Position numbers and translations under genes: made by a program. The notes under the pieces are model-generated. The model made no database searches. It was not told where the DNA came from and saw nothing but the letters and a program-made list of their open reading frames with translations. Positions 15,626 through 23,734 of a stretch of DNA of 33,182 nt are shown one piece after another; the stretch's first letter is position 1, and each line of letters starts with the position of its first letter. Location: contig CALYAQ010000138.1 of the NCBI GenBank assembly GCA_944393615.1, positions 1 through 33,182 on the forward strand. Direction: 5' to 3'. The stretch comes from an uncultured Clostridia bacterium (GTDB lineage Bacteria; Bacillota; Clostridia; TANB77; SIG350).

Positions 15626-15697
15626 TCTTTGTCAATAGGGCTCTTTGTCAATAGTTGGGGTGATGTGGCAGTAAAGTTGCTTCACACCAACTTTTTT
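15626..15697. repeat. CTTTGTCAATAG direct repeat and an imperfect hairpin
   Basis: The 12-mer CTTTGTCAATAG occurs twice in close succession (about 15627 and 15643). The arms AGTTGGGGTGA and TCACACCAACT then form a hairpin followed by eight T. GGCTCTTTGTCAA resembles ISL3-family insertion-sequence tips, so this may be an IS remnant; I see no transposase. Confidence 0.4.
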
Positions 15698-15811
15698 TTG
15701 CGTATTTATTGATTTTTATCAAATAATCTGGTAATCTATATGCAACTTGATTGATACTTGTACCAGTCGTTATGAGAGCCAAAAGTTGTAAATAACTACT
15801 TTGTTGGTATC

Positions 15812-15855
15812 GATGAAAAGTAGCGTTAAAAAATGCTATTTTTTTATGCTTAAAA
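15812..15855 (+). repeat. Direct repeat, copy 2, containing a weaker terminator
   Basis: Matches 15575-15617. Stem TAGCGTT/AATGCTA (15821-15838) plus a T-run. It sits just before the flavin reductase gene. Confidence 0.65.
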
Positions 15856-15867
15856 ATGGAGGTTTTT

Positions 15868-16428
15868 ATGGGAAAATTAAAATGGAAGCCAGGAACAATG
15901 CTATATCCGCTGCCAGCAGTAATGGTAAGCATTGGCGATTTTGAAAATTCTAATATAATAACAGTTGCATGGACTGGCACGATTTGTACGGATCCACCAA
16001 TGCTTTATATATCTATTAGACCAGAGCGCTATTCATATCAAATAATAAAAAATAAGAAGGAGTTTGTTATAAACTTAACAACTAAAGATTTGGCATATGC
16101 AACAGATTTTTCGGGTGTAAAAAGTGGTCGAAATGTAGATAAATTTAAAACTTTAAAATTAACCAAAGAAAGGGCAAATGAAGTTGAATGCCCACTTATA
16201 AAAGAAAGTCCAGTAAATATTGAATGCAAGGTTGAAGAAATTAAAGAACTTGGGTCACATCATATGATAATAGCTAAAGTGTTATGCGTAGATGTTGATG
16301 AAAAATATATTGACAAAAATGGTAAATTTTGTTTGGAAAAAAGTGACTTAATTGCATATTCTCACGGACAATATTATACATTAGGAGATAGACTTGGAAA
16401 ATTTGGATTTTCAGTTAAGAAAAAATAG
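15868..16428 (+). CDS. Flavin reductase-like FMN-binding split-barrel protein
   Basis: 186 residues. The start at ATG 15868 is chosen because GGAGG lies just upstream; the ATG at 15856 overlaps that site. The sequence MVSIGDFENSNIITVAWTGTICTDPPMLYISIRP is the hallmark N-terminal region of flavin reductase-like proteins (FMN split barrel), which bind FMN and often reduce it with NAD(P)H or serve as small flavoproteins. The middle stretch INLTTKDLAYATDFSG is also typical. Cytoplasmic, monocistronic, and convergent with the radical SAM gene. It lies just outside the presumed right boundary of the element. The electron-transfer partner is not shown by the sequence. Confidence 0.88.
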   Translation: MGKLKWKPGTMLYPLPAVMVSIGDFENSNIITVAWTGTICTDPPMLYISIRPERYSYQIIKNKKEFVINLTTKDLAYATDFSGVKSGRNVDKFKTLKLTKERANEVECPLIKESPVNIECKVEEIKELGSHHMIIAKVLCVDVDEKYIDKNGKFCLEKSDLIAYSHGQYYTLGDRLGKFGFSVKKK

Positions 16429-16474
16429 AAAAAATGGTGTCAATTTTATCTGTTCCCATTGGCATAAAAATTTT

Positions 16475-17254
16475 TTAAAATCTATTTTTATATGTGCATT
16501 TTTTGCACAGCGCTTCAACTGCAACTCGATTTTTGAAATTTTTCAAAATTTTTATAGTTCTTTCTTTACTTAAAATATCTTCGAGCGATTCATTAAAAAT
16601 ATTCCCTAAATTAATATCTCCGTTGTTGTCTAAACAACATGGAATAACAGTACCATCAACTAATATTGCAATTTGGTCTTTTAGTGCATGGCAATATCCA
16701 TCTGATGAGTTAGCATCATGGACTGTTGGCCACTTGAATTTAGAAGCTGTTGATAAAAATATATTCGGGCCTAAAGTATAATTAGATGAAGTATCGAAAG
16801 TTATATCTTCAGTGATTGAAAATTCTTTTTTTATTAATTTCAAAGCATCTGAGTTTTCGTTTAGATTCCAAATTCTATAATTAACAATACAATCTGTTAT
16901 TTTTTTTGATAGTTTTAAAATTTCAACATCATTTGTTGCATGAAAAGAAATATTAATTTGCCTTAGATATTTTGTTATTTCTAAGTGCTCTGAAAGTAAT
17001 GTTGCATTTGTAGTCAAATTAACTTTAAAGCCCTTCTCATAAGCGATTTTAATTAGTCGGTCAACTTCTGGATGTAGTAGAGGTTCTCCTTTCACATGAA
17101 GGTAAATATATGAAGTATATGAAGAAATTTTATTTAAGATTGTTTCAAATTCTTGTACTTCCATGAATCTATTTTTACGTGTATGTGGTTTACAAAATTT
17201 ACAACTTAAATTACATACATTAGTTATTTCTATATAAATTCTTTTAAAACGCAT
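16475..17254 (-). CDS. Radical SAM protein with SPASM-like C-terminus
   Basis: 259 residues. C14-x3-C18-x2-C21 (CNLSCKFC) binds the catalytic [4Fe-4S] cluster that cleaves S-adenosylmethionine, and HVKGEPLLHPEV is the GGEP-like motif. The C-terminal part has GYCHALKDQIAI, IPCCLDNNGDINLGNI and CKKC, the spacing of a SPASM auxiliary-cluster domain. ATG start after AAGGAGAT on the minus strand. SPASM proteins commonly modify peptides or act as dehydrogenases; no precursor peptide is evident beside it, so the substrate is unknown. Transcribed towards the flavin reductase gene. Confidence 0.88.
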   Translation of the reverse strand: MRFKRIYIEITNVCNLSCKFCKPHTRKNRFMEVQEFETILNKISSYTSYIYLHVKGEPLLHPEVDRLIKIAYEKGFKVNLTTNATLLSEHLEITKYLRQINISFHATNDVEILKLSKKITDCIVNYRIWNLNENSDALKLIKKEFSITEDITFDTSSNYTLGPNIFLSTASKFKWPTVHDANSSDGYCHALKDQIAILVDGTVIPCCLDNNGDINLGNIFNESLEDILSKERTIKILKNFKNRVAVEALCKKCTYKNRF

Positions 17255-17498
17255 ATAAATCTCCTTGAATTATGTATTTCTATAATAATAACATAAATAA
17301 ATGGTTTATACAAATAATAAAAACTTTATAATTTGCTAGATTTATGATATCATGCCTGTTAGTAAATATTGAAAGTCAGTATATCATGAGTAAAATTTTT
17401 ATGAGAGAGAAAAATATGTGTCAATATGCTCTAATCTCATTGATAACAGTCGAGAAACGGAAAAGACGAATAAACATTAAACTATTGGAGTGAATTTT

Positions 17499-18181
17499 AT
17501 GGGAAATTTTAGAATATTAAAAAAAGTACTGTTAATACTTGGAATAATTTTTTTAGCTATAATCACAATAATTTTTTTTGTAAATTGGCATGTAAAAGCT
17601 TCTACTAAAAATCAAATATTAATAAGCGAGCAATATTTAAATTTAGATAATATTGATTGCATAATTGTTTTAGGCGCGGGGATTTGGGGAGACAAGCCAA
17701 GTCCAATGCTTGAATATAGATTACAAGTTGGCATAGATTTGTATAAAAATAATGTCGCGCCAAAAATAATCATGACGGGTGATCATGGAAGAATAGAACA
17801 TGATGAAGTTAATGTGATGAAAGACTATGCTATAAATCAAGGTGTGCCGTCAGAAGATGTATTTATGGATCATGCAGGTTTTTCTACATATGAGAGTATA
17901 TATAGAGCTAAGGAAATTTTTAAGGCAGAAAGTGTAGTTATAGTTACTCAAGAATATCATTTGTATAGAGCTATATATATATAGCAAATGAATTGGGATT
18001 AAAAGCGTACGGAGTTTCATCAGACTCGAGACAATATGTTGGTGCTTTGTATAGAGAATTACGAGAAATATTAGCTAGAAATAAAGATTTTGTACAATGT
18101 ATTTTTAAACCAAAACCTACTTACCTAGGAGAAACAATACCCGTGTTTGGCGATGGAAATGTGACAAATGACAAGACATAG
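17499..18181 (+). pseudogene. SanA/YdcF-family protein, second copy, frameshifted at a TA repeat
   Basis: A close paralogue of the SanA-like protein at 10592: the same N-terminal helix, IVLGAGIWGDKPSPML, KIIMTGDHGR and QEYHLYRA. The frame breaks after ...YRAIYI at a (TA)6 tract (17972-17983); five TA units would restore a full-length protein of about 227 residues. The remainder (LGLKAYGVSSDSRQYVGA... PVFGDGN) continues intact in another frame from about 17984. Start ATG 17499 after TTGGAG. No other damage is seen, so this is either a fresh mutation, a phase-variable gene that switches by repeat slippage, or a sequence error. Confidence 0.85.
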
Positions 18182-18210
18182 TGGAACTTTTTTATTTTAC
18201 GAGTGTCTAA
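18182..18210 (+). promoter_or_regulatory. ECF-sigma-like promoter, copy 3
   Basis: TGGAAC (18182-18187) plus T-tract, 17-nt spacer, GTCTAA (18205-18210): the same layout as copies 1 and 2. It starts right after the SanA copy and lies 169 bp before the start of the DGGS paralogue at 18379. Confidence 0.55.
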
Positions 18211-18378
18211 TATGTTAGATGAAAATGTATGAGGTTGCTATTTAGTGGTATTGCAGACTAGAGAGCTAACATGAAATTAAGCGAATTAGACATGTTTCTA
18301 ATGACTAAAATTATTAGAAAAGATACTAACTAAGTATAAAGCAAAAATCATCTAAATAATAAAGTGAAGGGTGATTGC

Positions 18379-19890
18379 ATGAAAAAGAAAAATTTAGTAA
18401 TACTAATTATAATATTAGCAATGGTTTTATTAATTCCTATTCCATTACATTTAAAAGATGGAGGTAGTGTAGAGTATAAAGCATTGCTATATTCAATAAC
18501 AAAATATCATCAATTAGATCATAATTCAGAAACTGGGTATAGAGATGGTATTGGAATTAAAATATTAGGAATGGAAATATATAATAATCTAGAGGATTAT
18601 AATAGTGGACTTGCACAGACAACTTCAAAAGAAAAAGTATATATTAAAATGGAGAATATTCTTAATATAAATTTATTAGATGACTTCTTAGATAATACAA
18701 ATAAATACAATAAAAATGCGATATCAGACAAAGTAGAAATCGTTACATATACAATCGAGGGAGATGAAATTTTAACAACAGTAGAATATAACAAAGAAAC
18801 AAACGAATTTACTGTAATAAAAGATAATACAAAGGATGAATTTGCAAATGAAGAGAATAGAAAAATAACTACAAATATTTATTCTCGTTTTAATTATGAT
18901 TTAATAAAGAAAATTAAAGATGATTATATATATGTAATGTTACAAGCAAATAACAACGAATATCCAGATATTAGTATTTGTGTATATAACAAAAATATAG
19001 AAAAGAATAAAGAAACAAATAGAACTAAATTAAAAGATGCTAATTTAACAGATAAACTTACATCTACAACAGAATTAGTTTCGTATAATGGAGTTTTATA
19101 TGGTAAATCTTTTGCAGTTATAGATTATGCGTCAAGTGGTGAGCCTACAGCCGTTATAAATAGATTAATTGGAGAAGAATATGTGCCAAATTTAAATGGC
19201 GAAACAAATACAGAAAAATTATTAAATGCTGCAATAGACTATGTAGATGAAAAGACTATGGTTTTATTATGTGATGATGTATATATATTATTTAATGCAA
19301 TAGAAACTAATACAAGTAGTTTTCTTGCAAAGGTAATAGAATCAAAGTCCGAATATATAATAGTAGAGCCAGCAAAAGGTTCACAAGAAAGAAAATCGTC
19401 AGATAAAATTTTGATAGGATTAGGGAAATATAATGATGCTATTTATATGGTAGGAACGATTGTAAAGGTAACGTATAATGGTAATATAATGGAAACATAT
19501 CCTGCAAAAATAGATGCAATAAGTATTGAAGTTAAAGATTTTGAAATAGTATTTAATGAAAGAAAAGATTTAGAAATTAAAACTATAATTTCTGACGATG
19601 AAACAGATAAGTATTCATACAATATATTTTCTTTTGCAGGGGATGTTAAAATAAATATTAATGGCAAAGAATATGATTTAAGAGATGCGCTTTTAAATAA
19701 TAAAATAACAATGGAAGAAATAATATCAAAAGCAAATTTTGATTTGCCAGATGCAGTTTCTTATGATGATGGTGGAAGTATTGAATACCATTATGAAGAT
19801 TATACAATAATAAAATGTAATACTTTAGATGAAAATAGAGATGTATATATTGGCGTTCCAGAAATGACATTAAATGATATTAAAAAATAA
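18379..19890 (+). CDS. Long DGGS-motif membrane-anchored envelope protein, second paralogue
   Basis: 503 residues. Start at ATG 18379; an in-frame GTG at 18364 is less likely because AAGGGTGAT serves the ATG. An N-terminal helix (about 5-22) is followed by LKDGGSVEYKALLYSITKYH, then a long middle region, and a C-terminal DGGSIEYHYEDYTIIK module ending LNDIKK. Both ends and several middle stretches (VSYNGVLYGKSFAVIDYAS, a NLNGETNTEKLLNA stretch) parallel the protein at 6897. Internal order differs: the YGKSF block comes later here, so the two proteins have been rearranged relative to one another. Function unknown; likely extracytoplasmic and under the ECF-like promoter upstream. Confidence 0.75.
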   Translation: MKKKNLVILIIILAMVLLIPIPLHLKDGGSVEYKALLYSITKYHQLDHNSETGYRDGIGIKILGMEIYNNLEDYNSGLAQTTSKEKVYIKMENILNINLLDDFLDNTNKYNKNAISDKVEIVTYTIEGDEILTTVEYNKETNEFTVIKDNTKDEFANEENRKITTNIYSRFNYDLIKKIKDDYIYVMLQANNNEYPDISICVYNKNIEKNKETNRTKLKDANLTDKLTSTTELVSYNGVLYGKSFAVIDYASSGEPTAVINRLIGEEYVPNLNGETNTEKLLNAAIDYVDEKTMVLLCDDVYILFNAIETNTSSFLAKVIESKSEYIIVEPAKGSQERKSSDKILIGLGKYNDAIYMVGTIVKVTYNGNIMETYPAKIDAISIEVKDFEIVFNERKDLEIKTIISDDETDKYSYNIFSFAGDVKININGKEYDLRDALLNNKITMEEIISKANFDLPDAVSYDDGGSIEYHYEDYTIIKCNTLDENRDVYIGVPEMTLNDIKK

Positions 19891-19951
19891 ATAAGCTTGA
19901 TAATTATTATATAATAGCATAAACAAGCGGTAATTTAAGGGGGGAAAATAT

Positions 19952-20275
19952 ATGATAGGAATTTTTATTTTATTGATAATAGCGATGCTATTAGTAGCTA
20001 AATTTTGCAAGAAAACATTAAAGATAATCTTATCTATTTTAATTATTTTAGCGACATTATATTGTGTTATGCTTTCTATTGATATAAATAGAGTAGAAAG
20101 TTTTAAGGAACCTATATTTAATATTAGTTGGTATGAGGAAACAGGATTAATTGAATATAATGGACTTGGGTATAAGACTATTGTTAAATATGGTTATAAT
20201 GATAATAATGAAAAGAAAATAACTAGCATAGAAATGTATATGTTTGATAAATTTATAGCAGGTTCTGTTGAGTAG
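19952..20275 (+). CDS. Short membrane-anchored GLGY-motif protein
   Basis: 107 residues: one long or two short N-terminal hydrophobic segments (about 2-14 and 22-44), then an extracellular domain with KEPIFNISW, IEYNGLGYKTIVKYGY and MYMFDKFIAGSVE. This is the short form of the DGGS/GLGY pattern found in the protein at 5938, ending where many family members end. It starts after GGGGGGAAAA. Its stop codon lies inside the left arm of the inverted-repeat element that follows, so that element landed at or near the end of the gene. Function unknown. Confidence 0.7.
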   Translation: MIGIFILLIIAMLLVAKFCKKTLKIILSILIILATLYCVMLSIDINRVESFKEPIFNISWYEETGLIEYNGLGYKTIVKYGYNDNNEKKITSIEMYMFDKFIAGSVE

Positions 20276-20384
20276 ATACGAGGATAGGCACGGGGATGGA
20301 GCTTTTGTTTATATAATTATAAGGCGAAAAATAGCATTAAAAATATATAGACAAAAACTCCGTTCCCGTGCATGCTATGTCTAC
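20272..20384. repeat. Long imperfect inverted repeat (REP/MITE-like)
   Basis: Left arm GTAGA...ATAG-CACGGGGATGGAGCTTTTGT; right arm is its near-complement, ACAAAAACTCCGTTCCCGTG...CTAT-TCTAC, with about 36 nt of inner pairing. It is much richer in G/C than its neighbours and has no T-run. CACGGGGA(C/T)GGAG palindromes recur in Clostridial genomes. Confidence 0.65.
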
Positions 20385-20410
20385 CGTAGATATAGAGAGG
20401 AGATGAATGT

Positions 20411-20599
20411 ATGGATAAAAAATCAAGAATAATAATAGAAAATTGCCCACAAAATCACAAATGTCCGGCTGTAAATGTTTGCCCTGTTGGAGCATTAACT
20501 CAAGAAGGCTTTGAAGCACCTAAAATAGATTATGATAAATGCATAAGCTGTGGTAAGTGTTCAAACTTTTGCCCTAAAAAAGCACTAGTATTAGAATAA
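20411..20599 (+). CDS. Small ferredoxin-like 4Fe-4S protein
   Basis: 62 residues with seven cysteines. The second motif, C44-x2-C47-x2-C50-x3-C54-P, is a classical [4Fe-4S] site. The first (C12-x5-C18-x5-C24-P) is irregular. A two-cluster ferredoxin needs eight Cys, so one cluster would lack a ligand or be a [3Fe-4S] centre. Start after AGAGGAGATG. Soluble and monocistronic. Probable role: small electron carrier or redox-linked protein in anaerobic metabolism. No obvious partner sits beside it. Confidence 0.85.
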   Translation: MDKKSRIIIENCPQNHKCPAVNVCPVGALTQEGFEAPKIDYDKCISCGKCSNFCPKKALVLE

Positions 20600-20619
20600 A
20601 TAGCAGGCATAAGTAAATA

Positions 20620-20827
20620 AATTTTAAAATAGAAAATATTACATATGGAAATCTATATGAGAGTACTAGAAAATTAATTGAAAAATATTATAGATTTAAG
20701 ATATCAAAAGGAAAATATAATAAATAATAAAAATATCAGAATTATAATAAAGCTTAATAATAGTGTAGAGACGGTGAAAATATATGAGCTAATAGACAAT
20801 AATTATGATTTATCATTAAAAAAGTAA
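20620..20827 (+). pseudogene. Remnant of a small gene, one frameshift
   Basis: Two open stretches in different frames read as protein-like sequence: NFKIENITYGNLYESTRKLI... from 20620, and NIRIIIKLNNSVETVKIYEL ... ending at 20827. They join across an A/T-rich run near 20730. No start codon or ribosome site is seen. The family is not recognised. Confidence 0.35.
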
Positions 20828-20844
20828 AGGTGGGAATAGTAGTT

Positions 20845-21498
20845 ATGCAAATAAGTGATTTAAATTCTGAGTATGATAAATTGCAAGTACAGTACGGAGC
20901 AAAGGAACTAAAATCTATATATAATGGGGGATGTACTTGTAATCCTGATTTTTTCTTTGTTTTTATGAATCCTACCGGAAAGAATATTGCATCAAATCCA
21001 AACTGGAAGGGGAGAAGGTCTCCGTGGATAGGGACTAAAAATATATGGAAATTGTTTTATAGAATTGGGTTATTAGATGAAAAAATATATGAAGAAATTC
21101 AAAGAAAAAAGTCACAAGATTGGAATGAAAAATTTGCTGATTTAGTATACGACGATGTAGAACGACATAAATATTTTATAACTAATCTTGGAAAATGTAC
21201 GCAAGTGGATGCGAGAGTGCTACCCAATTCAGTTTATATTCAATATCTTGATTTATTATGTAAGGAAATTGAAATAATTAATCCTAAGATAATTATAACG
21301 CTTGGTAACCAAGTTAGTTCTATTGTATTAAATAAAAAGATATCAGTATCGCAATGTAGAAAGCAAAGTTTTTCAAGAGATATTGCAGGAAAAAGCTATA
21401 ATGTATATCCTGTTTACTATCCTATTGGAAATGGAATGATGAATATAGATAAAGCAATAGAAGATTTAAAATATATTATAACAAAAATGAAAATCTAA
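20845..21498 (+). CDS. Uracil-DNA glycosylase superfamily protein
   Basis: 217 residues from ATG 20845, which follows AAAGGTGGG; the in-frame GTG at 20830 lies inside that site. FFFVFMNPTGKN corresponds to the first active-site motif of the superfamily ('GxxP'-like). YFITNLGKCTQ and KIIITLGNQVSSIVL match the central strand region, and VYPVYYPIGNG the last motif, where His is usual and here appears replaced by Tyr-Tyr-Pro. Probable base-excision repair glycosylase, or a related family member. The unusual first and last motifs mean activity is not assured. Its 3' end overlaps the dispersed repeat at 21481. Confidence 0.8.
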   Translation: MQISDLNSEYDKLQVQYGAKELKSIYNGGCTCNPDFFFVFMNPTGKNIASNPNWKGRRSPWIGTKNIWKLFYRIGLLDEKIYEEIQRKKSQDWNEKFADLVYDDVERHKYFITNLGKCTQVDARVLPNSVYIQYLDLLCKEIEIINPKIIITLGNQVSSIVLNKKISVSQCRKQSFSRDIAGKSYNVYPVYYPIGNGMMNIDKAIEDLKYIITKMKI

Positions 21499-21632
21499 AA
21501 ATTAAAGGTTTTTGACTTTTATATATTGAGTCAGGCCGGCTTTAAATATGAAATCTTCATTGTTTTATACGGAAAATTTTAGTAACATAGTACGTGAATT
21601 TTTTGTTGTTTTTTATGAAATGAGAAAAATGA
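21481..21632 (+). repeat. Dispersed ~150-bp repeat, copy A
   Basis: Aligns with 31051-31197: both start ACAAAAATGAAAATC, share CTTTAAATATG, ATACGGAAA and AACATAGT in order, and end near TATGAAAT. It begins within the last codons of the glycosylase gene and lies upstream of the cysS promoter. No coding potential. Confidence 0.6.
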
Positions 21633-21705
21633 GTAATTAAAAAATTATCCGCATTTTAATCTGATAGTTATAGTAAATTATTTAGGCTAAAAAAGATAAA
21701 AATAG

Positions 21706-21734
21706 TTTACAAATTATGTAAAATATAATATAAT
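21706..21734 (+). promoter_or_regulatory. Sigma-A promoter of cysS
   Basis: TTTACA (21706-21711), 17-nt spacer, consensus TATAAT (21729-21734), 51 bp before the start codon. I see no T-box (no GGTGGNACC motif), so no tRNA-sensing leader is supported. Confidence 0.8.
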
Positions 21735-21785
21735 ACACACGACGGTGCAGTTAATTATATTATAAAAATGACAAGGAGTGGAATT

Positions 21786-23201
21786 ATGAAATTTTATAAT
21801 ACACTATCAAAGAAAGAAGAAGAATTTAAACCAATAGATAAAAATGAGGTAAGAATGTATTCTTGTGGTCCCACAGTATATAATTATGCTCATATAGGAA
21901 ACTTGAGAACGTATATATTTATGGATATATTAGCTAAGACAATTAGAAAAAATGGATATAATTTGAAACATGTTATGAATATAACTGATGTAGGGCACTT
22001 AGTCTCGGATGCTGATGATGGCGAGGATAAGATGCAAAAAGCATCAGAACGAGAGAAAAAATCACCATATGAAATTGCGGACTTTTATGCTAAAGCTTTT
22101 TTTAAGGATATAGAAAAATTAAATATAAGAAAACCCGATATTATTGCGAAAGCAACAGAGCATATACCTGAAATGATTGAATATGTTCAACAAATAGTCA
22201 ACAACGGATATGCCTATGAAACTAGTAGCGGTTTATACTTTGATATTAGTAAGTTACCGTCATATGGGATTCTTTCAGGGAAAAATCTTGCAGGGGAAAA
22301 AGCTGGAGCAAGAATAACTGTAGATGAAGAAAAAAAGAATCCGTTTGACTTTGCGTTATGGAAGAAAGCTCCTGAAAATCATATAATGCAATGGGACAGT
22401 CCGTGGGGAAGATGTTATCCTGGATGGCACATTGAATGTTCTGCTATGAGCAAAAAATATTTGGGAGAACAATTTGATATACATACAGGAGGAGTTGATC
22501 ATATTCCTATACATCATGAGAATGAAATAGCACAATCAATAGGAAATAATGGTAAGATTCCTGCAAATTATTGGATGCACGGAGAATTTCTATTAGTAGA
22601 CAATGGTAAAATGTCAAAAAGTCTAGGAAATGTTTATACAATTTCGGAATTGGAAGAAAGGGGATTTGATGCATTAGATTATAGATATTTTTGCTTAAAC
22701 TCAAATTACAGAAACACTTTGAATTTTACTTTTGTTGGATTAATTGGGGCAAAAAAAGGATTAGAGAGATTAAGAAATTTAGTTAAGGTTCATTCAACTT
22801 CAAATGAGGATGTAAGTGACAAAGAAATTGAGGATTATAGGAAGAGTTTTTTAGATGCTATGAGTAATGATTTGGATTCACCGAAAGCTTTAAGTATAAT
22901 ATGGGAAATAGCAAGAAAACAAAATAAATCAAAAAAGTATGCAGATTTAATTGGCGAAATGGATGAAATTATGGGACTTGATATTTCAATAGATAAGATA
23001 TTAGAAAGAGAAAACAAAGAAGAAGACAAATTAGAACAAAGCTTAGATATAGAAATAAAACAATTGATATCTGAAAGAGAAATTGCTAGACAAAATAAGG
23101 AATGGGAGAAAGCAGATAAAATTAGAGAACAGTTAGAGCAAAAAGGAATCAGACTAAAAGATACCAAAGAGGGAATAAAAATTGAGAAGATCCTAGAATA
23201 A
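21786..23201 (+). CDS. cysS: Cysteinyl-tRNA synthetase
   Basis: 471 residues, the usual length. Attaches cysteine to tRNA-Cys in the cytoplasm. Class I signatures are A35-HIGN (HIGH motif) within CGPTVYNYAHIGNLRTY, and KMSKS at 275-279. C27 and the WHIECSAMS segment supply the zinc ligands that select cysteine. The start is ATG 21786 after AAGGAGTGG; an ATG six codons upstream overlaps this site. The C-terminal WEKADKIREQLEQKGI...DT.EG motif is the standard end of CysRS. Likely an essential housekeeping gene with its own promoter. A YbaK-type Cys-tRNA deacylase is encoded downstream. Confidence 0.98.
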   Translation: MKFYNTLSKKEEEFKPIDKNEVRMYSCGPTVYNYAHIGNLRTYIFMDILAKTIRKNGYNLKHVMNITDVGHLVSDADDGEDKMQKASEREKKSPYEIADFYAKAFFKDIEKLNIRKPDIIAKATEHIPEMIEYVQQIVNNGYAYETSSGLYFDISKLPSYGILSGKNLAGEKAGARITVDEEKKNPFDFALWKKAPENHIMQWDSPWGRCYPGWHIECSAMSKKYLGEQFDIHTGGVDHIPIHHENEIAQSIGNNGKIPANYWMHGEFLLVDNGKMSKSLGNVYTISELEERGFDALDYRYFCLNSNYRNTLNFTFVGLIGAKKGLERLRNLVKVHSTSNEDVSDKEIEDYRKSFLDAMSNDLDSPKALSIIWEIARKQNKSKKYADLIGEMDEIMGLDISIDKILERENKEEDKLEQSLDIEIKQLISEREIARQNKEWEKADKIREQLEQKGIRLKDTKEGIKIEKILE

Positions 23202-23378
23202 AAAAGTTCAAATAAATATGATGATGCAAGATATGAAAAATTATTGTAGTAAATAGCAAAAAAGCAAAGAACATTAAACATATGATTAAAAGAATAAAAA
23301 AATATTTTAAAGTTCCACTCCATATGGAAGAAAGTTATGCTTTTTATTATGACGATTAGTTTTTTAAAAAAATTGAAT

Positions 23379-23535
23379 TAAAATACGCCTTGGAGTGTAT
23401 GATTCCCGCAACGGAGTAGAATATATACTTTTATGATATTTTAATGTTATAAGTGGGTCAACATTTAGAATATATATCAGGCGTTACAGTAGGGAGCAAG
23501 TGAACTTTGAGTCAAAAAAGATTCAAAGTTTTTTT
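23379..23535 (+). ncRNA. Possible small RNA ending in a strong terminator
   Basis: This is part of the 530-bp gap between cysS and the YbaK gene. ACGCCT (23385-23390) can close with AGGCGT (23479-23484), enclosing GTGTAT/ATATAC and CCG/CGG pairings. A terminator follows that belongs to no visible gene. The rest of the gap (23202-23378, 23536-23734) shows only a 25-codon open stretch near 23281 and AT-rich DNA. RNA identity unknown. Confidence 0.35.
23503..23535 (+). terminator. Rho-independent terminator without an upstream gene
   Basis: 11-bp stem (23503-23513 with 23520-23530, one G-U), six-A loop, then five extra T. It is 300 bp beyond cysS, which suggests a separate transcript. Confidence 0.85.
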
Positions 23536-23734
23536 GTGCTTACCGGGGTAATAATTTGGAAATGTATGTTTTATGCTTATGAAAAATTTTCGGTTTAATA
23601 AACAGCAATTACATATATTATTGAATCGAGGTAGAAGGATAAGCAGAACGATTAGTTTATTTATGATATAATATAATAAATCAGAATTTAGTTAGAAAAA
23701 TAATTATGTAAAAAATAGGTGAGGGTGAAGTAAT

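Noticed and set aside
15648-15980. 110-codon minus-strand reading frame
   Set aside because: Half lies antisense to the flavin reductase gene, the rest covers hairpins and repeats, and there is no ribosome site.
21499-21785. T-box leader upstream of cysS
   Set aside because: No T-box GGTGGNACC core or specifier-type stem is visible; only an ordinary promoter and the dispersed repeat are present.
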